Source: Oceanobacter sp. 1_MG-2023 (GTDB taxonomy: Bacteria > Pseudomonadota > Gammaproteobacteria > Pseudomonadales > Oceanobacteraceae). Taken from it: a stretch of DNA of 64,000 nucleotides. Of this stretch, positions 7,962-17,372 are shown in pieces. The first letter of the stretch is position 1. Each line of letters begins with the position of its first letter. The notes beneath the pieces are model-generated. The model worked only from the letters and a program-made list of their open reading frames with translations, had not been told where the DNA came from and did no database searches. A program made the translations under genes and the position numbers. The DNA is taken from contig NZ_JAUYWA010000004.1 of assembly GCF_030689025.1 (NCBI RefSeq), positions 124,001 through 188,000 of the forward strand, given 5' to 3'.

Positions 7962-10900
7962 ATGATCCAGGTATGGCAACTGGTGTCCATTTCTGTTCTG
8001 TATATTGCAACCTTGTTCTGGATTGCCTGGTACGGCGACCGGCGCGCCCATGAAGGACGGCCCATTCATAACACCGGGGTGATTTACAGTCTGTCACTCG
8101 CAGTATATTGCACCTCCTGGACGTTTTATGGTGCCGTCGGCCAGGCTGCTTCCAGTGGCTGGAGTTTCCTGTCGATTTACATCGGCCCGATGCTGTTCCT
8201 GATGTTTTATTGGCGCTTGCTGGGCAAGATTACCCGTATCGCCAAAGAAAAACGTATCACTTCCATTGCCGATTTTATCGCCACCCGCTATGGCCGTGAT
8301 CATACTCTGGCGGTACTGGTGACACTGGTTGCCATTCTCTGTGTTGTGCCTTATATCGCCTTGCAGCTGAAAGCCATTTCGACCACGTTTGAACTACTGA
8401 CCTTGCCTCTGGGCCGCAGTATGGTGGGGGTAAATCACTTCTGGGAAGACACGGCATTTTATATCAGCCTGGCGATGGCATCGTTTGTGATTATCTTTGG
8501 TACCCGGGATATCGATGCCAGCGAGCAGCACCCGGGCATGATTCTCGCCATTGCCTTTGAGTCGATGATCAAGCTGATCGCTTTTGTTGCGGTTGGCATC
8601 TGGGTGATGACATTCCTGTACGACTACCCGTCCGAGCTGCTGGAGCTGACCACGCAGGTATTGCCCGACCACCCGCTACTGAACAACGACGTCATCAGTC
8701 TGTCCTTTTTGTTGCAGACTCTACTGGCTGGCTTTGCCGTACTGAGCCTGCCACGGCAATTCCAGGTCTCCGTGATTGAAAACGAATCGTCCCGTCATCT
8801 GCGTACTGCCCGCTTTCTGTTTCCGCTCTATCTGTTTTTAATGATGCTGTTTGTGGTACCGATTGCGCTGACAGGCCATCTGTTTTTGCAGGATATCGGC
8901 TTTGCACCAGACACCTACGTACTCAGCTTGCCTGTGGCTCTGGGGCAGGAAACCCTGGCAGTGATGGCTTTTATTGGTGGTGGCAGTGCCGCGACCGGCA
9001 TGATCATTGTGGCGACCATTGCCGTCAGTACCATGGTCTCCAATGAACTGGTGCTACCGGCCTTTTTCCGCCAGCAAGACAACGAGGATTTGCAGCATTC
9101 CAGTAAAGTACGAACCCTGGTGCTAACCGTACGGCGTCTGGTCATTCTGGTGATGATTCTGGCTTCCTATCTGTTCTATCGCCTGGTAGGTGAGTTCGAT
9201 TCCCTGGCGGCGATTGGTATGCTGTCGTTTGCTGCAGCCGCGCAGTTTGCACCTCCCCTGATTGGTGGCCTGATGTGGCAAGGAGGCAATCGCCAGGGGG
9301 CAATCGCCGGTCTGATTGCCGGTACCAGCGTCTGGTTCTATGGCTTGATGTGGCCATTTATCACCCAGAACCTGCCAGGGGTGCAGGGCAGTCAACTGGT
9401 GCATATGGTCAGTGGCCTGAACCTCGATAACTTCAGTATTGGCGTTATGCTCAGTTTGCTGGCCAATCTGTTTTTCTATGTGTTGTTTTCCGTTGTCACG
9501 AACGCCTCTGTGCGTGAACGTATGCTGGCCGGTGACTTCACCAGTGCCCATGTCATGAGCCAGAACGATCGTCTGGTGCCTGCGTTTGATTGCAAGGTGG
9601 ATGATGTCCAGGTGGTGCTGGAACGTATTCTGGGTTTTCGCAAAACCGATGATTTTTTCAGCGATTATCAGTCCCGCCACGGCATTCAATACGACAATGC
9701 CATCGCCTCCAGCGCCCTGATTCAGGAGGCAGAGAAATTACTGGCATCGGTGGTTGGGTCTTCCTCTGCCCGAGTCATTTTCTCTACCTTGCTGGGCGGC
9801 GAACGCATCCAGATTCGTGATCTGGCCTTCCTCGCCAGTGAAGCCAGTCAGGCGTTTTCAATGAGCCGGGAACAACTGCAAGCCGCTCTGGAAAACCTGC
9901 AGCAGGGGGTCAGTGTTGTTGACAAGGATTTAAAACTGGTCGCCTGGAACCGGCGTTATCTGGAAATATTCAATTACCCCTCCAGCTTTATTTATACCGG
10001 CAAACCGATTCAGGAAGTGATTGCCTTTAACGCCGGTCGTGGCTTCTGCGGCACCGGGGATATTGCCGATCAGGTGAACCGGCGCATGAGTTTCCTCAGT
10101 ACCGGATCGGCGCATCAGTTCGAACGGCTGTTACCTAATGGCGTCGTGATTTATATGCAGGGCCATCCCATGCCCGACGGCGGTTTTGTCACCAGCTTTA
10201 CCGATATTACGGTGCATCGCCGGGCCGAACAGGCGTTAAAGGAGGCTAATGTCTCTCTGGAACGCCGGGTCGAAAAAAGCTCGCAGAAGCTGGATGATTT
10301 GACCTCCCAGCTGATTGAAGCCAACAATTCCAAAACCCGCTTCCTGGCCGCTACCAGCCACGACCTGATGCAGCCGCTGAATGCCGCCAAGCTGTTTGCC
10401 TCGACACTGAGTCAGAAGAACCTCAACGACGAACAACAAAAGCTGCTGAATCACCTCGAAGGGGCACTGCAATCGTCCGAAGATGTGCTGTCGGTGCTGG
10501 TGGAAATTGCCAAGCTGGATGCCGGTGCCATGGAGCCGGTATTACATCCGGTACAACTCAGTACTGTGCTGAAACCGCTGCGGGATGAGTTTACCGCTCT
10601 GGCGGCCGATAAGGGACTGAAGTTGCGGGTACGGGCCTGTGATGATATCTGGGTCACCAGTGATGCCCATTGGTTGCGCCGTATTCTGCAAAACCTGCTC
10701 AGTAACGCGGTCCGTTACACCCATCATGGCAGTGTGCTGCTGGGCTATCGCCGTCGCCAGGGCCATATTGTGGTACAGGTATGGGATACCGGTCAGGGGA
10801 TACCGGCCAACAAGATGCAAGAAATTTTTGGTGAGTTCAAACGGCTGAACGAAGGCAAGCAAGACGTCAAGGGACTCGGCCTTGGACTGGCCATTGTTGA

Positions 10901-11405
10901 TCGCATGACCAAACGTATGGACCATCAGGTCAGCGTGCGCTCCACACCGGGCAAGGGTACCTGCTTCGATCTGGTACTACCGGTTGCCCAGGCAGATGTC
11001 AGTCGTCAGGACAATCATGACCAGGCAGTCATCGCTACCGCCAGCTTTGAGGGTATCCCGACCTTTTGTATCGATAATGATGATGAAGTACTGGCTGGTA
11101 TGCAGGCGTTGCTGGGTAGCTGGCACTGTCAGGTATACGCGTGCAAGGATCTGGCAACGGCTCAGCAAATCCCGTTCAAGCCAGCCATTATGCTGGCTGA
11201 TTACCAGCTGGATAACGATGAAACCGGCCTGCAGGCAATGTCTGATCTGCGTGAACGGTTTGGCGACCCATCCATTCCAGGGATTCTGATTTCCGCTGAC
11301 CCTCGCCAATCCGTTGCAGAAGAAGCCAAGGCGCTGGGTTATTACTTCTTGCGTAAACCGATACGTCCAGCGGCACTGAGAGCCCTGATCCGACGACTGG
11401 TTTAA
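7962..11405 (+). CDS. crbS: CrbS-type hybrid sensor kinase with SLC5 transporter domain
   Basis: A 1147-residue membrane sensor. Residues about 1-510 form an SLC5/sodium-solute-symporter-like domain of about 13 membrane segments (for example VYCTSWTFYGAVGQAASSG and QLKAIS). A PAS domain follows (about 635-760; LQQGVSVVDKDLKLVAWNRR), then a coiled coil, HisKA (FLAATSHDLMQPLNAAKLF, with the phospho-accepting His), HATPase (NLLSNAVRYTHHGS, DTGQGIPANK, GLGLGLAIV) and a C-terminal receiver domain (about 1035-1147; MLADYQLDND). This is the CrbS architecture that controls acetate assimilation through CrbR in Vibrio and Pseudomonas. The partner response regulator and acs are immediately downstream on the other strand. 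Confidence 0.93.
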   Translation: MIQVWQLVSISVLYIATLFWIAWYGDRRAHEGRPIHNTGVIYSLSLAVYCTSWTFYGAVGQAASSGWSFLSIYIGPMLFLMFYWRLLGKITRIAKEKRITSIADFIATRYGRDHTLAVLVTLVAILCVVPYIALQLKAISTTFELLTLPLGRSMVGVNHFWEDTAFYISLAMASFVIIFGTRDIDASEQHPGMILAIAFESMIKLIAFVAVGIWVMTFLYDYPSELLELTTQVLPDHPLLNNDVISLSFLLQTLLAGFAVLSLPRQFQVSVIENESSRHLRTARFLFPLYLFLMMLFVVPIALTGHLFLQDIGFAPDTYVLSLPVALGQETLAVMAFIGGGSAATGMIIVATIAVSTMVSNELVLPAFFRQQDNEDLQHSSKVRTLVLTVRRLVILVMILASYLFYRLVGEFDSLAAIGMLSFAAAAQFAPPLIGGLMWQGGNRQGAIAGLIAGTSVWFYGLMWPFITQNLPGVQGSQLVHMVSGLNLDNFSIGVMLSLLANLFFYVLFSVVTNASVRERMLAGDFTSAHVMSQNDRLVPAFDCKVDDVQVVLERILGFRKTDDFFSDYQSRHGIQYDNAIASSALIQEAEKLLASVVGSSSARVIFSTLLGGERIQIRDLAFLASEASQAFSMSREQLQAALENLQQGVSVVDKDLKLVAWNRRYLEIFNYPSSFIYTGKPIQEVIAFNAGRGFCGTGDIADQVNRRMSFLSTGSAHQFERLLPNGVVIYMQGHPMPDGGFVTSFTDITVHRRAEQALKEANVSLERRVEKSSQKLDDLTSQLIEANNSKTRFLAATSHDLMQPLNAAKLFASTLSQKNLNDEQQKLLNHLEGALQSSEDVLSVLVEIAKLDAGAMEPVLHPVQLSTVLKPLRDEFTALAADKGLKLRVRACDDIWVTSDAHWLRRILQNLLSNAVRYTHHGSVLLGYRRRQGHIVVQVWDTGQGIPANKMQEIFGEFKRLNEGKQDVKGLGLGLAIVDRMTKRMDHQVSVRSTPGKGTCFDLVLPVAQADVSRQDNHDQAVIATASFEGIPTFCIDNDDEVLAGMQALLGSWHCQVYACKDLATAQQIPFKPAIMLADYQLDNDETGLQAMSDLRERFGDPSIPGILISADPRQSVAEEAKALGYYFLRKPIRPAALRALIRRLV

Positions 11406-11468
11406 CCGGGCGGGTTGGTACGGGGCTGCCCTGATGGCATCCGGGCCTGCCCGCACACGCTATCCGGC

Positions 11469-12152
11469 TCAGCTTTCTGCTTGCGCATTCGCCATTTGGG
11501 TATCCGGTTTCTCTATATCCAGGCTTTGCACGGCAATAACGGCCTGGGTTCGGGTGCGGACACCCAGCTTGCGGAAAATAGCCGTAACGTGGGCCTTGAT
11601 GGTGGCTTCGCTGACTTCAAGGTCGTAGGCAATCTGCTTGTTCAGCATCCCTTCGGCCATCATGGTCAGTACCCGAAATTGCTGCGGTGTCAGGCTGGCC
11701 AGACGCTCGGCAATATCCAGTGCATTCTGGTTCGGGTGGTGTTGGTGACGGCGGGCAATATCGGGCAAATACAATTCCCCTTCCAGCACTTTACGAATCG
11801 CCACGGCAATATCTTCCAGCGGTGAGGATTTGGCAATGTATCCGGATGCCTGATGATCCAGCGCCTGACACATAATGGCGGGATCTTCACAAGCCGACAC
11901 CACAATGACGGGAATTTCAGGGTAATGGGAACGCAAAAACACTAATCCGGAATAGCCATGGGCACCGGGCATTTGCAGATCGAGCAAAATCAGATCAGCA
12001 TCCGAGTTCTGCTCAACAACACGCTGCAGCTCCGGTAATGAGTCGGCCTGGGGGATGGTGGCATCGGGTACCAGCTGTTTGACAGCCTGGTGCATCGCGG
12101 TGCGGAATAAAGGATGGTCATCGGCAATAATGATTTTTTGGGCAAGCTGCAT
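11469..12152 (-). CDS. crbR: CrbR-type LuxR-family response regulator
   Basis: 227 residues: a receiver domain (1-120) with acidic pocket IIIADDHPLF, phospho-acceptor Asp in LILLDLQMPG and Lys in GYIAKSS, and a C-terminal LuxR/NarL helix-turn-helix (about 150-210; LTPQQFRVLTMMAEGMLNKQ). AGGAGGATCC precedes the ATG. In Vibrio and Pseudomonas the CrbS-CrbR pair activates acs, and here the gene lies between crbS (convergent) and acs (upstream, same strand). A strong terminator separates it from acs, so it has its own promoter. Confidence 0.9.
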   Translation of the reverse strand: MQLAQKIIIADDHPLFRTAMHQAVKQLVPDATIPQADSLPELQRVVEQNSDADLILLDLQMPGAHGYSGLVFLRSHYPEIPVIVVSACEDPAIMCQALDHQASGYIAKSSPLEDIAVAIRKVLEGELYLPDIARRHQHHPNQNALDIAERLASLTPQQFRVLTMMAEGMLNKQIAYDLEVSEATIKAHVTAIFRKLGVRTRTQAVIAVQSLDIEKPDTQMANAQAES

Positions 12153-12241
12153 GGATCCTCCTGAGCGAACAGCGCTTGCTGTTCGGTGATGCCTCCGGCG
12201 GGACGGTCAGGCCGGATCATCTTAAACGGGCTGGAAAGCCA

Positions 12242-12283
12242 ACAAAAAACAACGCCGATTACAGAATTAACTGTAATCGGCGT
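12242..12283 (-). terminator. Rho-independent terminator of acs
   Basis: A perfect 13-bp stem (12252-12264 with 12271-12283) around a 6-base loop. On the minus strand it is followed by TGTTTTTTGTT. It lies 64 bases downstream of the acs stop. Confidence 0.9.
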
Positions 12284-12346
12284 GTTTGAGTCTGATCGAT
12301 CAGCGTCTTCGAATCAATATATTCAAATCAACGCCTGTTAATCTAA

Positions 12347-14296
12347 TCAGCGATTTTTACGCTCTTCAATCAGACTATCGACCACGGTCGGATCCGCCAG
12401 AGTAGATACATCTCCCAGAGCATCGTGCTCATTGGCTGCAATCTTGCGCAAGATACGACGCATGATTTTGCCGGAACGGGTTTTTGGCAGTCCTGGGGTA
12501 ATCTGGATCAGATCCGGTGTTGCTACCGGCCCAATCTCGGTACGAACCCATTTACGCAGCTCCTGTACCAGCTCTTCGCTGCCTTCTTCCCCTGCATTCA
12601 GGGTGACATAAACATAGATACCCTGACCCTTGATGTCGTGTGGGTAGCCAACCACTGCGGCTTCCGCCACTTTCGGGTGAGCAACCAGTGAGCTTTCCAC
12701 TTCTGCTGTACCCATGCGGTGGCCAGACACGTTGATAACGTCATCAACCCGACCGGTAATCCAGTAGTAACCATCTTCGTCACGACGGGCACCGTCACCG
12801 GTGAAGTACATGCCACGGAAGGTGGAGAAGTAGGTTTGCACAAAACGATCGTGATCACCAAAGACGGAACGTGATTGACCCGGCCAGCTGTCCACCATCA
12901 CCAGATTACCTTCTGTAGCACCATCCAGAATCATGCCTGAGTTATCCACCAGCGCTGGCTGGACACCAAAGAACGGACGAGTAGCCGAACCCGGTTTTAA
13001 TGCTGTGGCACCTGGCAGCGGGGTGATCATGATGCCGCCCGTTTCGGTTTGCCACCAGGTATCAACGATCGGGCATTTGTCTTCACCGACAGTTTTGTTG
13101 TACCAGTCCCAGGCTTCCGGGTTGATTGGTTCACCCACAGACCCCAGCAAACGCAACGAGCTACGTGAGGTGCCTTCAACAGCAGCCGTGCCTTCAGCCA
13201 TCAGCGAGCGAATGGCCGTTGGTGCGGTGTAAAGGATATTGACCTGATGCTTGTCGACAATCTGGCTCCAGCGATTGATCGCCGGGTAATTCGGCACCCC
13301 TTCTGAAATCAGGGTGATGCCACCATTCAGCAACGGGCCGTAAATCAGGTAGGTGTGACCAGTAATCCAGCCAACATCGGCGGTACACCAGTAAACGTCA
13401 CCATCATGATAATCAAATACATATTGGTGGGTAATCGATGCCCACACCATATAACCACCGGTTGAGTGCACCACCCCTTTGGGCTTGCCAGTAGAACCGG
13501 AGGTATACAGGATAAACAGTGGATCTTCAGAATCCATTGCTTCTGCCGGGCAGTTGGGAGACGCCAGTGCCACCAGGTCGTGATACCAGACATCGCGATG
13601 TGGATGCCATTCAACATCAGCACCGGTACGCTTGACGACAATCACTTTTTCCAGCGATTTGATCGCTGGGTTGGTCAATGCTTCATCCACGTTGGCTTTC
13701 AGGGCAACGGTACGACCCGCCCGTACGCCTTCGTCAGAGGTAATAACCAGCTTGGTGTTGGAATCCTCGATCCGGCCTGCCAGAGCTTCCGGAGAGAAAC
13801 CACCAAAGACCACGGAGTGAATGGCACCGATCCGGGTACACGCCAGCATGGCAACCGCAGCTTCAGGAATCATCGGCATATAAATGCAGACCACATCACC
13901 ACGATGAATGCCCTGGCCACGCAAGGCATTGGCAAAGCGAGACACTTCTTCGTGTAACTCTTTATAGGTAATGGTTTTGCTTTCATCCGGGTTGTCGCCT
14001 TCCCAGATAATGGCGGTCTGATCGCCACGGGTTTCCAGATGGCGGTCAAGACAGTTGTAGGCCATGTTGGTGGCACCGTCTTCAAACCAGCGGATGTCGA
14101 CGTTGTGATCGTCGAAAGATACATTGCGAACCTTGGTAAATGGGCGCATCCAGTCGATACGTTCCATTGCTTGCTCACGCCAGAACCCTTCCGGGTTGAT
14201 GACGGATTGCTGATACATTTGCAGGTATTTGTCGTTATCGATCCAGGCTGAATCAGCAAACTCCGGCTTGACCGGATAAACTTTCTGGTCGCTCAT
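12347..14296 (-). CDS. acs: Acetyl-CoA synthetase
   Basis: 649 residues, the normal Acs length. It makes acetyl-CoA from acetate, ATP and CoA through acetyl-AMP. The AMP-binding motif [20 protein letters not shown] (about 262-280), WWQTETGG (about 413), [20 protein letters not shown] (about 500) and the C-terminal acetylation motif [13 protein letters not shown] (Lys about 608) are all present. AGGGGAG lies ahead of the ATG. It has its own terminator and shares a long upstream region with the divergent porin gene. Control by CrbSR is inferred from the neighbouring genes. Confidence 0.97.
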   Translation of the reverse strand: MSDQKVYPVKPEFADSAWIDNDKYLQMYQQSVINPEGFWREQAMERIDWMRPFTKVRNVSFDDHNVDIRWFEDGATNMAYNCLDRHLETRGDQTAIIWEGDNPDESKTITYKELHEEVSRFANALRGQGIHRGDVVCIYMPMIPEAAVAMLACTRIGAIHSVVFGGFSPEALAGRIEDSNTKLVITSDEGVRAGRTVALKANVDEALTNPAIKSLEKVIVVKRTGADVEWHPHRDVWYHDLVALASPNCPAEAMDSEDPLFILYTSGSTGKPKGVVHSTGGYMVWASITHQYVFDYHDGDVYWCTADVGWITGHTYLIYGPLLNGGITLISEGVPNYPAINRWSQIVDKHQVNILYTAPTAIRSLMAEGTAAVEGTSRSSLRLLGSVGEPINPEAWDWYNKTVGEDKCPIVDTWWQTETGGIMITPLPGATALKPGSATRPFFGVQPALVDNSGMILDGATEGNLVMVDSWPGQSRSVFGDHDRFVQTYFSTFRGMYFTGDGARRDEDGYYWITGRVDDVINVSGHRMGTAEVESSLVAHPKVAEAAVVGYPHDIKGQGIYVYVTLNAGEEGSEELVQELRKWVRTEIGPVATPDLIQITPGLPKTRSGKIMRRILRKIAANEHDALGDVSTLADPTVVDSLIEERKNR

Positions 14297-14863
14297 GGCG
14301 TACTCCCCTATTTTATTTATTTTATATGATCGCGAATTCCGTGTAGCCGAGGCGGCGATACAAACTGCTGACCCATATTGGTCATAGGTGGGTAGGCAAA
14401 AAATTAGACAATGGTCTATTCGAGCTAATCCGGATTATTTCTCAATCAGGATTGAACATTATGGGCCATCCTCAAACCACGTATTTCCCCGTAATAAGTG
14501 AGCTGGGTACACTTTCCGACCATACATTGTCTTCTGTCCGGTAGCGGAATTGCATACCACAACCACTCGCTCTTGCCCCGTTCCCAACAACACACCATAC
14601 ACACTCAAACCCTTGCAGTGTGTGGATTTGTACCAGTCTGAACATCACGAAACCGCGTATCAATAACGGTTTAGAAAATATGATCCTGAGCATAACACCA
14701 CTAAAAACATAAGTTACATCAGCCATTTAGCCGATTTAGTCGGCTATAGGTAGTTATACCAGTGTCGCTTTAGCGGTACGACTTTTGGCTAATTTTATCC
14801 TCATAGGGGACTAACCATAGTGGCTGCGCAGAACAATGATAATTACAAAAGGAGAGCGAGCAC
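14297..14863. promoter_or_regulatory. Divergent acs / porin regulatory region
   Basis: 567 bases with no convincing gene. It contains a near-perfect 16-base palindrome at 14369-14384 (TGACCCAT/ATTGGTCA) about 75 bases upstream of the acs start, and an inverted repeat TAGCCGA-TTTAG-TCGGCTA at 14728-14746 upstream of the porin. Either could be a regulator site (CrbR is the obvious candidate), but this is inference. Confidence 0.45.
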
Positions 14864-15982
14864 ATGCGCAAAATCTCACTGATCTTGTTGGCTACGGCAA
14901 CCCTGCCGATGGCGGTACAAGCTGCAAACACAGAATTCAGCTACGGCGGCTACATCAAAGTAGATGCCATGATGTCCAACTACTCTGAAGGTGAAATCAC
15001 TTCGACCAGCAGTGGTCGCGATTTTTATGTTCCTTCATCAATCCCAACCGGTACTGCTGGCAACGACAGCAGCGCCTTTGATATGGGTGCGCAAACATCT
15101 CGCATTAACTTCAAAACCGTTACTACCCTCAACTCTGGCGAAAAAGTCACTACCTTTGTTGAAATGGACTTTCTGACCGGAACAGGCAACGAGGTGGTAT
15201 CCAACTCCAACTCACCACGTCTGCGTCATGCTTTCTTCAAGCACGGCAACTACACCTTTGGTCAGACTTGGACAACCTTCATGAACACCGGAGCATTGCT
15301 GGAAACCGTCGACTTCCTCGGCGTCAGTGATGGTACTGTTTTTGCCCGTCAGGCCCAGATCCGCTATACCAATGGCGGCCTGCAACTGGCACTGGAAAAT
15401 CCGGCAACCACTGTAAACGGTGTTGGTAATACAGATGATTCCGCTCTGCCAGACCTGGTGGCTCGCTATAACTTCAAAGCGGGTAATGCCGATCTGTCGG
15501 TGGCGGGTATCGCCCGTAACCTGTCATACAAGGACGAAGCCAATAACATTGATGAATCCATCATGCGCTTCGGTATGAACGTTTCCGGTAAACTGATGGT
15601 TGGCAAGGATGATCTGAAGTTCAGCATCACCAAGGGTCACGTTGCCCGCTACGTTGGCCTGGCCATGTCCAGCGATGCAACTCTGACCAATAAAGGTGAT
15701 CTGGTTGGTAATGACGTAACAGCCGCATTTGTTGGTTATCGCCACCACTGGAATGACAGCTTTCGCAGCACCGTTGGTTACAGCATGGTCTCTGCTGACA
15801 ATCATGCCGATGCGGGAGACAGTGTGAACAAGTCTTCCAAAAGCATGCGTGCCAACGTGATGTGGAGCCCAGCTGAGAAAATGACTTACGGTGTTGAGCT
15901 GAGTAAAGCCACACTGGAAAAAGAAAGCGGTGTTGATGGTGATATGACGCGTGCGCAGTTTACTGCCAAATACGCCTTCTGA
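14864..15982 (+). CDS. DcaP-like outer-membrane porin
   Basis: 372 residues with a signal peptide (MRKISLILLATATLPMAVQA, cleaved near residue 20) and a beta-barrel ending in the outer-membrane C-terminal Phe (TAKYAF). The opening FSYGGYIKVDAM and the central HAFFKHGNYTFGQTWTTFMN are typical of DcaP-like trimeric porins of Acinetobacter and relatives, which take up organic acids. A strong ribosome site AAGGAGA precedes the ATG, and a good terminator follows. Its position opposite acs suggests a role in uptake of acetate or other carboxylates, which is inference. Confidence 0.88.
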   Translation: MRKISLILLATATLPMAVQAANTEFSYGGYIKVDAMMSNYSEGEITSTSSGRDFYVPSSIPTGTAGNDSSAFDMGAQTSRINFKTVTTLNSGEKVTTFVEMDFLTGTGNEVVSNSNSPRLRHAFFKHGNYTFGQTWTTFMNTGALLETVDFLGVSDGTVFARQAQIRYTNGGLQLALENPATTVNGVGNTDDSALPDLVARYNFKAGNADLSVAGIARNLSYKDEANNIDESIMRFGMNVSGKLMVGKDDLKFSITKGHVARYVGLAMSSDATLTNKGDLVGNDVTAAFVGYRHHWNDSFRSTVGYSMVSADNHADAGDSVNKSSKSMRANVMWSPAEKMTYGVELSKATLEKESGVDGDMTRAQFTAKYAF

Positions 15983-16004
15983 TTTATCCTTTCGATCGAC
16001 AAAC

Positions 16005-16029
16005 AACCCGACGTTATGTCGGGTTTTTT
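16005..16029 (+). terminator. Rho-independent terminator of the porin gene
   Basis: AACCCGAC-GTTAT-GTCGGGTT with six T at the 3' side, 22 bases after the porin stop. Confidence 0.92.
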
Positions 16030-16347
16030 GTCGCTGCCATTATGATATCCGCACGTATAATCCGATACTGGCAGCACTTTTTATTCTTGGCCTGATCAGC
16101 CCAAATTGCTAATGAATAGCTATTCATCATATCTGGGACAATCACTGCGCAAACCGTTACGTCATGATGGTTATTAGCGGTTGTTTTACCGATCTCACCG
16201 CCTTTCGCTTGAGCCTTTCGCTTCAGTATTCCCTTGCTATTCCAGTACTTGAACAAGTGCTTGAGTGCTTGTTTTTTAAACAAAAGCTTCTTTTGATTCT
16301 TTCGTTTTTGTATAGTTCTGTCACATTCAGTCCGCAGGAAGCCTTAC
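16030..16347. other. Intergenic region upstream of the outer-membrane protein gene
   Basis: 318 bases of lower-GC sequence without a recognisable gene. The promoter for the gene at 16348 is presumably in the AT-rich part near 16280-16325, but no clear boxes were found. Confidence 0.4.
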
Positions 16348-17346
16348 ATGAATCGACAATTATCCAACCCGTTGTGCCGAACTCTGATTCTTGCTGCGAT
16401 AACAGCCGTATCCACGCCAGCAATAGCAGAATATGAAAACCGCTCTTTCAGTGTGTTTGGTGCTGCTGGTATGCAATACATCAACTATAGCGAAGAGTTG
16501 AACGACTATTACGGCGTTGATATGAAGTCGTCTTTCGAAGCCGTCAATTTTGTCCAGCGTTCCGGTGGTTACACTGCCGTTAATGAAAAACTGGGGTTTT
16601 CGATTATCTCCGCCTCAACCCTGCTGAGCTTTGAAAACGACGAAGACTGGGAAATGCAAGGGCAAAATGGTTACGTCCAGCACAATACCACCTCGCTGAG
16701 CTTTCAGACCCTGGACATGATGATGTCGTATCATTTCCAGAATGGCTGGTATACATCCGCCGGCATGCACTACCAGAAGACAGCGTTTTCGCGCTTTGAC
16801 TGGAGTACAGGTTCGGCCAACGATGCCTACAACAGTACGATCGAAAACTCGATTCGCGATAATCCGGCCATGATGGAAGTGGTACAACAGTACATCGATC
16901 AGGTCGATTCGATCACCAGCGAAGACGAGTATTTTGCGGCCATCAAGAACGAGCCGGAAGCCAACCAGACGGTTGTATTTGAGGATGCCAGTAATTTTGG
17001 TGTCATGGTGGGCATTGCTTACGACAGCTACTTCATGAACCAGTCCAGTGGTATGCGTTATCAGTTCTCACTGGAAGTGGGCACACCGGTCTACGAAAAA
17101 ATCCTTAACAGCAGCCATAGCGGCTCTCTAGACCGCACCTTTGGTGGTGGCCTGGATGTCACTGGCAAGCTGGGCATCGGCTACCAGTTCAGCCGCAAAC
17201 TGAGCACCATGCTGCTCTTTACCGGGCTGTACAGTCATCGCGACAAACTGCAGGAATGGTCCAACGCCCTGGATTCAGTCACGCTGCCAGAAAATACCCT
17301 GTATGCGGCGGCGTCCTATCTATCGCTGGGCTGGAACTTCAAATAA
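16348..17346 (+). CDS. Unrecognised outer-membrane beta-barrel protein
   Basis: I do not recognise a named family. The 332-residue protein starts with a signal peptide (hydrophobic TLILAAITAVSTPAIA, cleavage near residue 27). It alternates hydrophobic and polar residues with many aromatic residues and ends YLSLGWNFK, as expected for a beta-barrel. A soluble, acidic insertion lies in the middle (about 165-215; VQQYIDQVDSITSEDEYFAA), possibly a loop or plug. AGGAAG precedes the start. It stands alone, after the porin and its terminator and convergent with the SagB-type gene. Confidence 0.7.
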   Translation: MNRQLSNPLCRTLILAAITAVSTPAIAEYENRSFSVFGAAGMQYINYSEELNDYYGVDMKSSFEAVNFVQRSGGYTAVNEKLGFSIISASTLLSFENDEDWEMQGQNGYVQHNTTSLSFQTLDMMMSYHFQNGWYTSAGMHYQKTAFSRFDWSTGSANDAYNSTIENSIRDNPAMMEVVQQYIDQVDSITSEDEYFAAIKNEPEANQTVVFEDASNFGVMVGIAYDSYFMNQSSGMRYQFSLEVGTPVYEKILNSSHSGSLDRTFGGGLDVTGKLGIGYQFSRKLSTMLLFTGLYSHRDKLQEWSNALDSVTLPENTLYAAASYLSLGWNFK

Positions 17347-17372
17347 CCGGATAACCCACCGCTCCGACAGGG

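Noticed and set aside
14472-14726. 84-residue minus-strand frame between acs and the porin
   Set aside because: No family resemblance and no ribosome site; it sits in a regulatory region.
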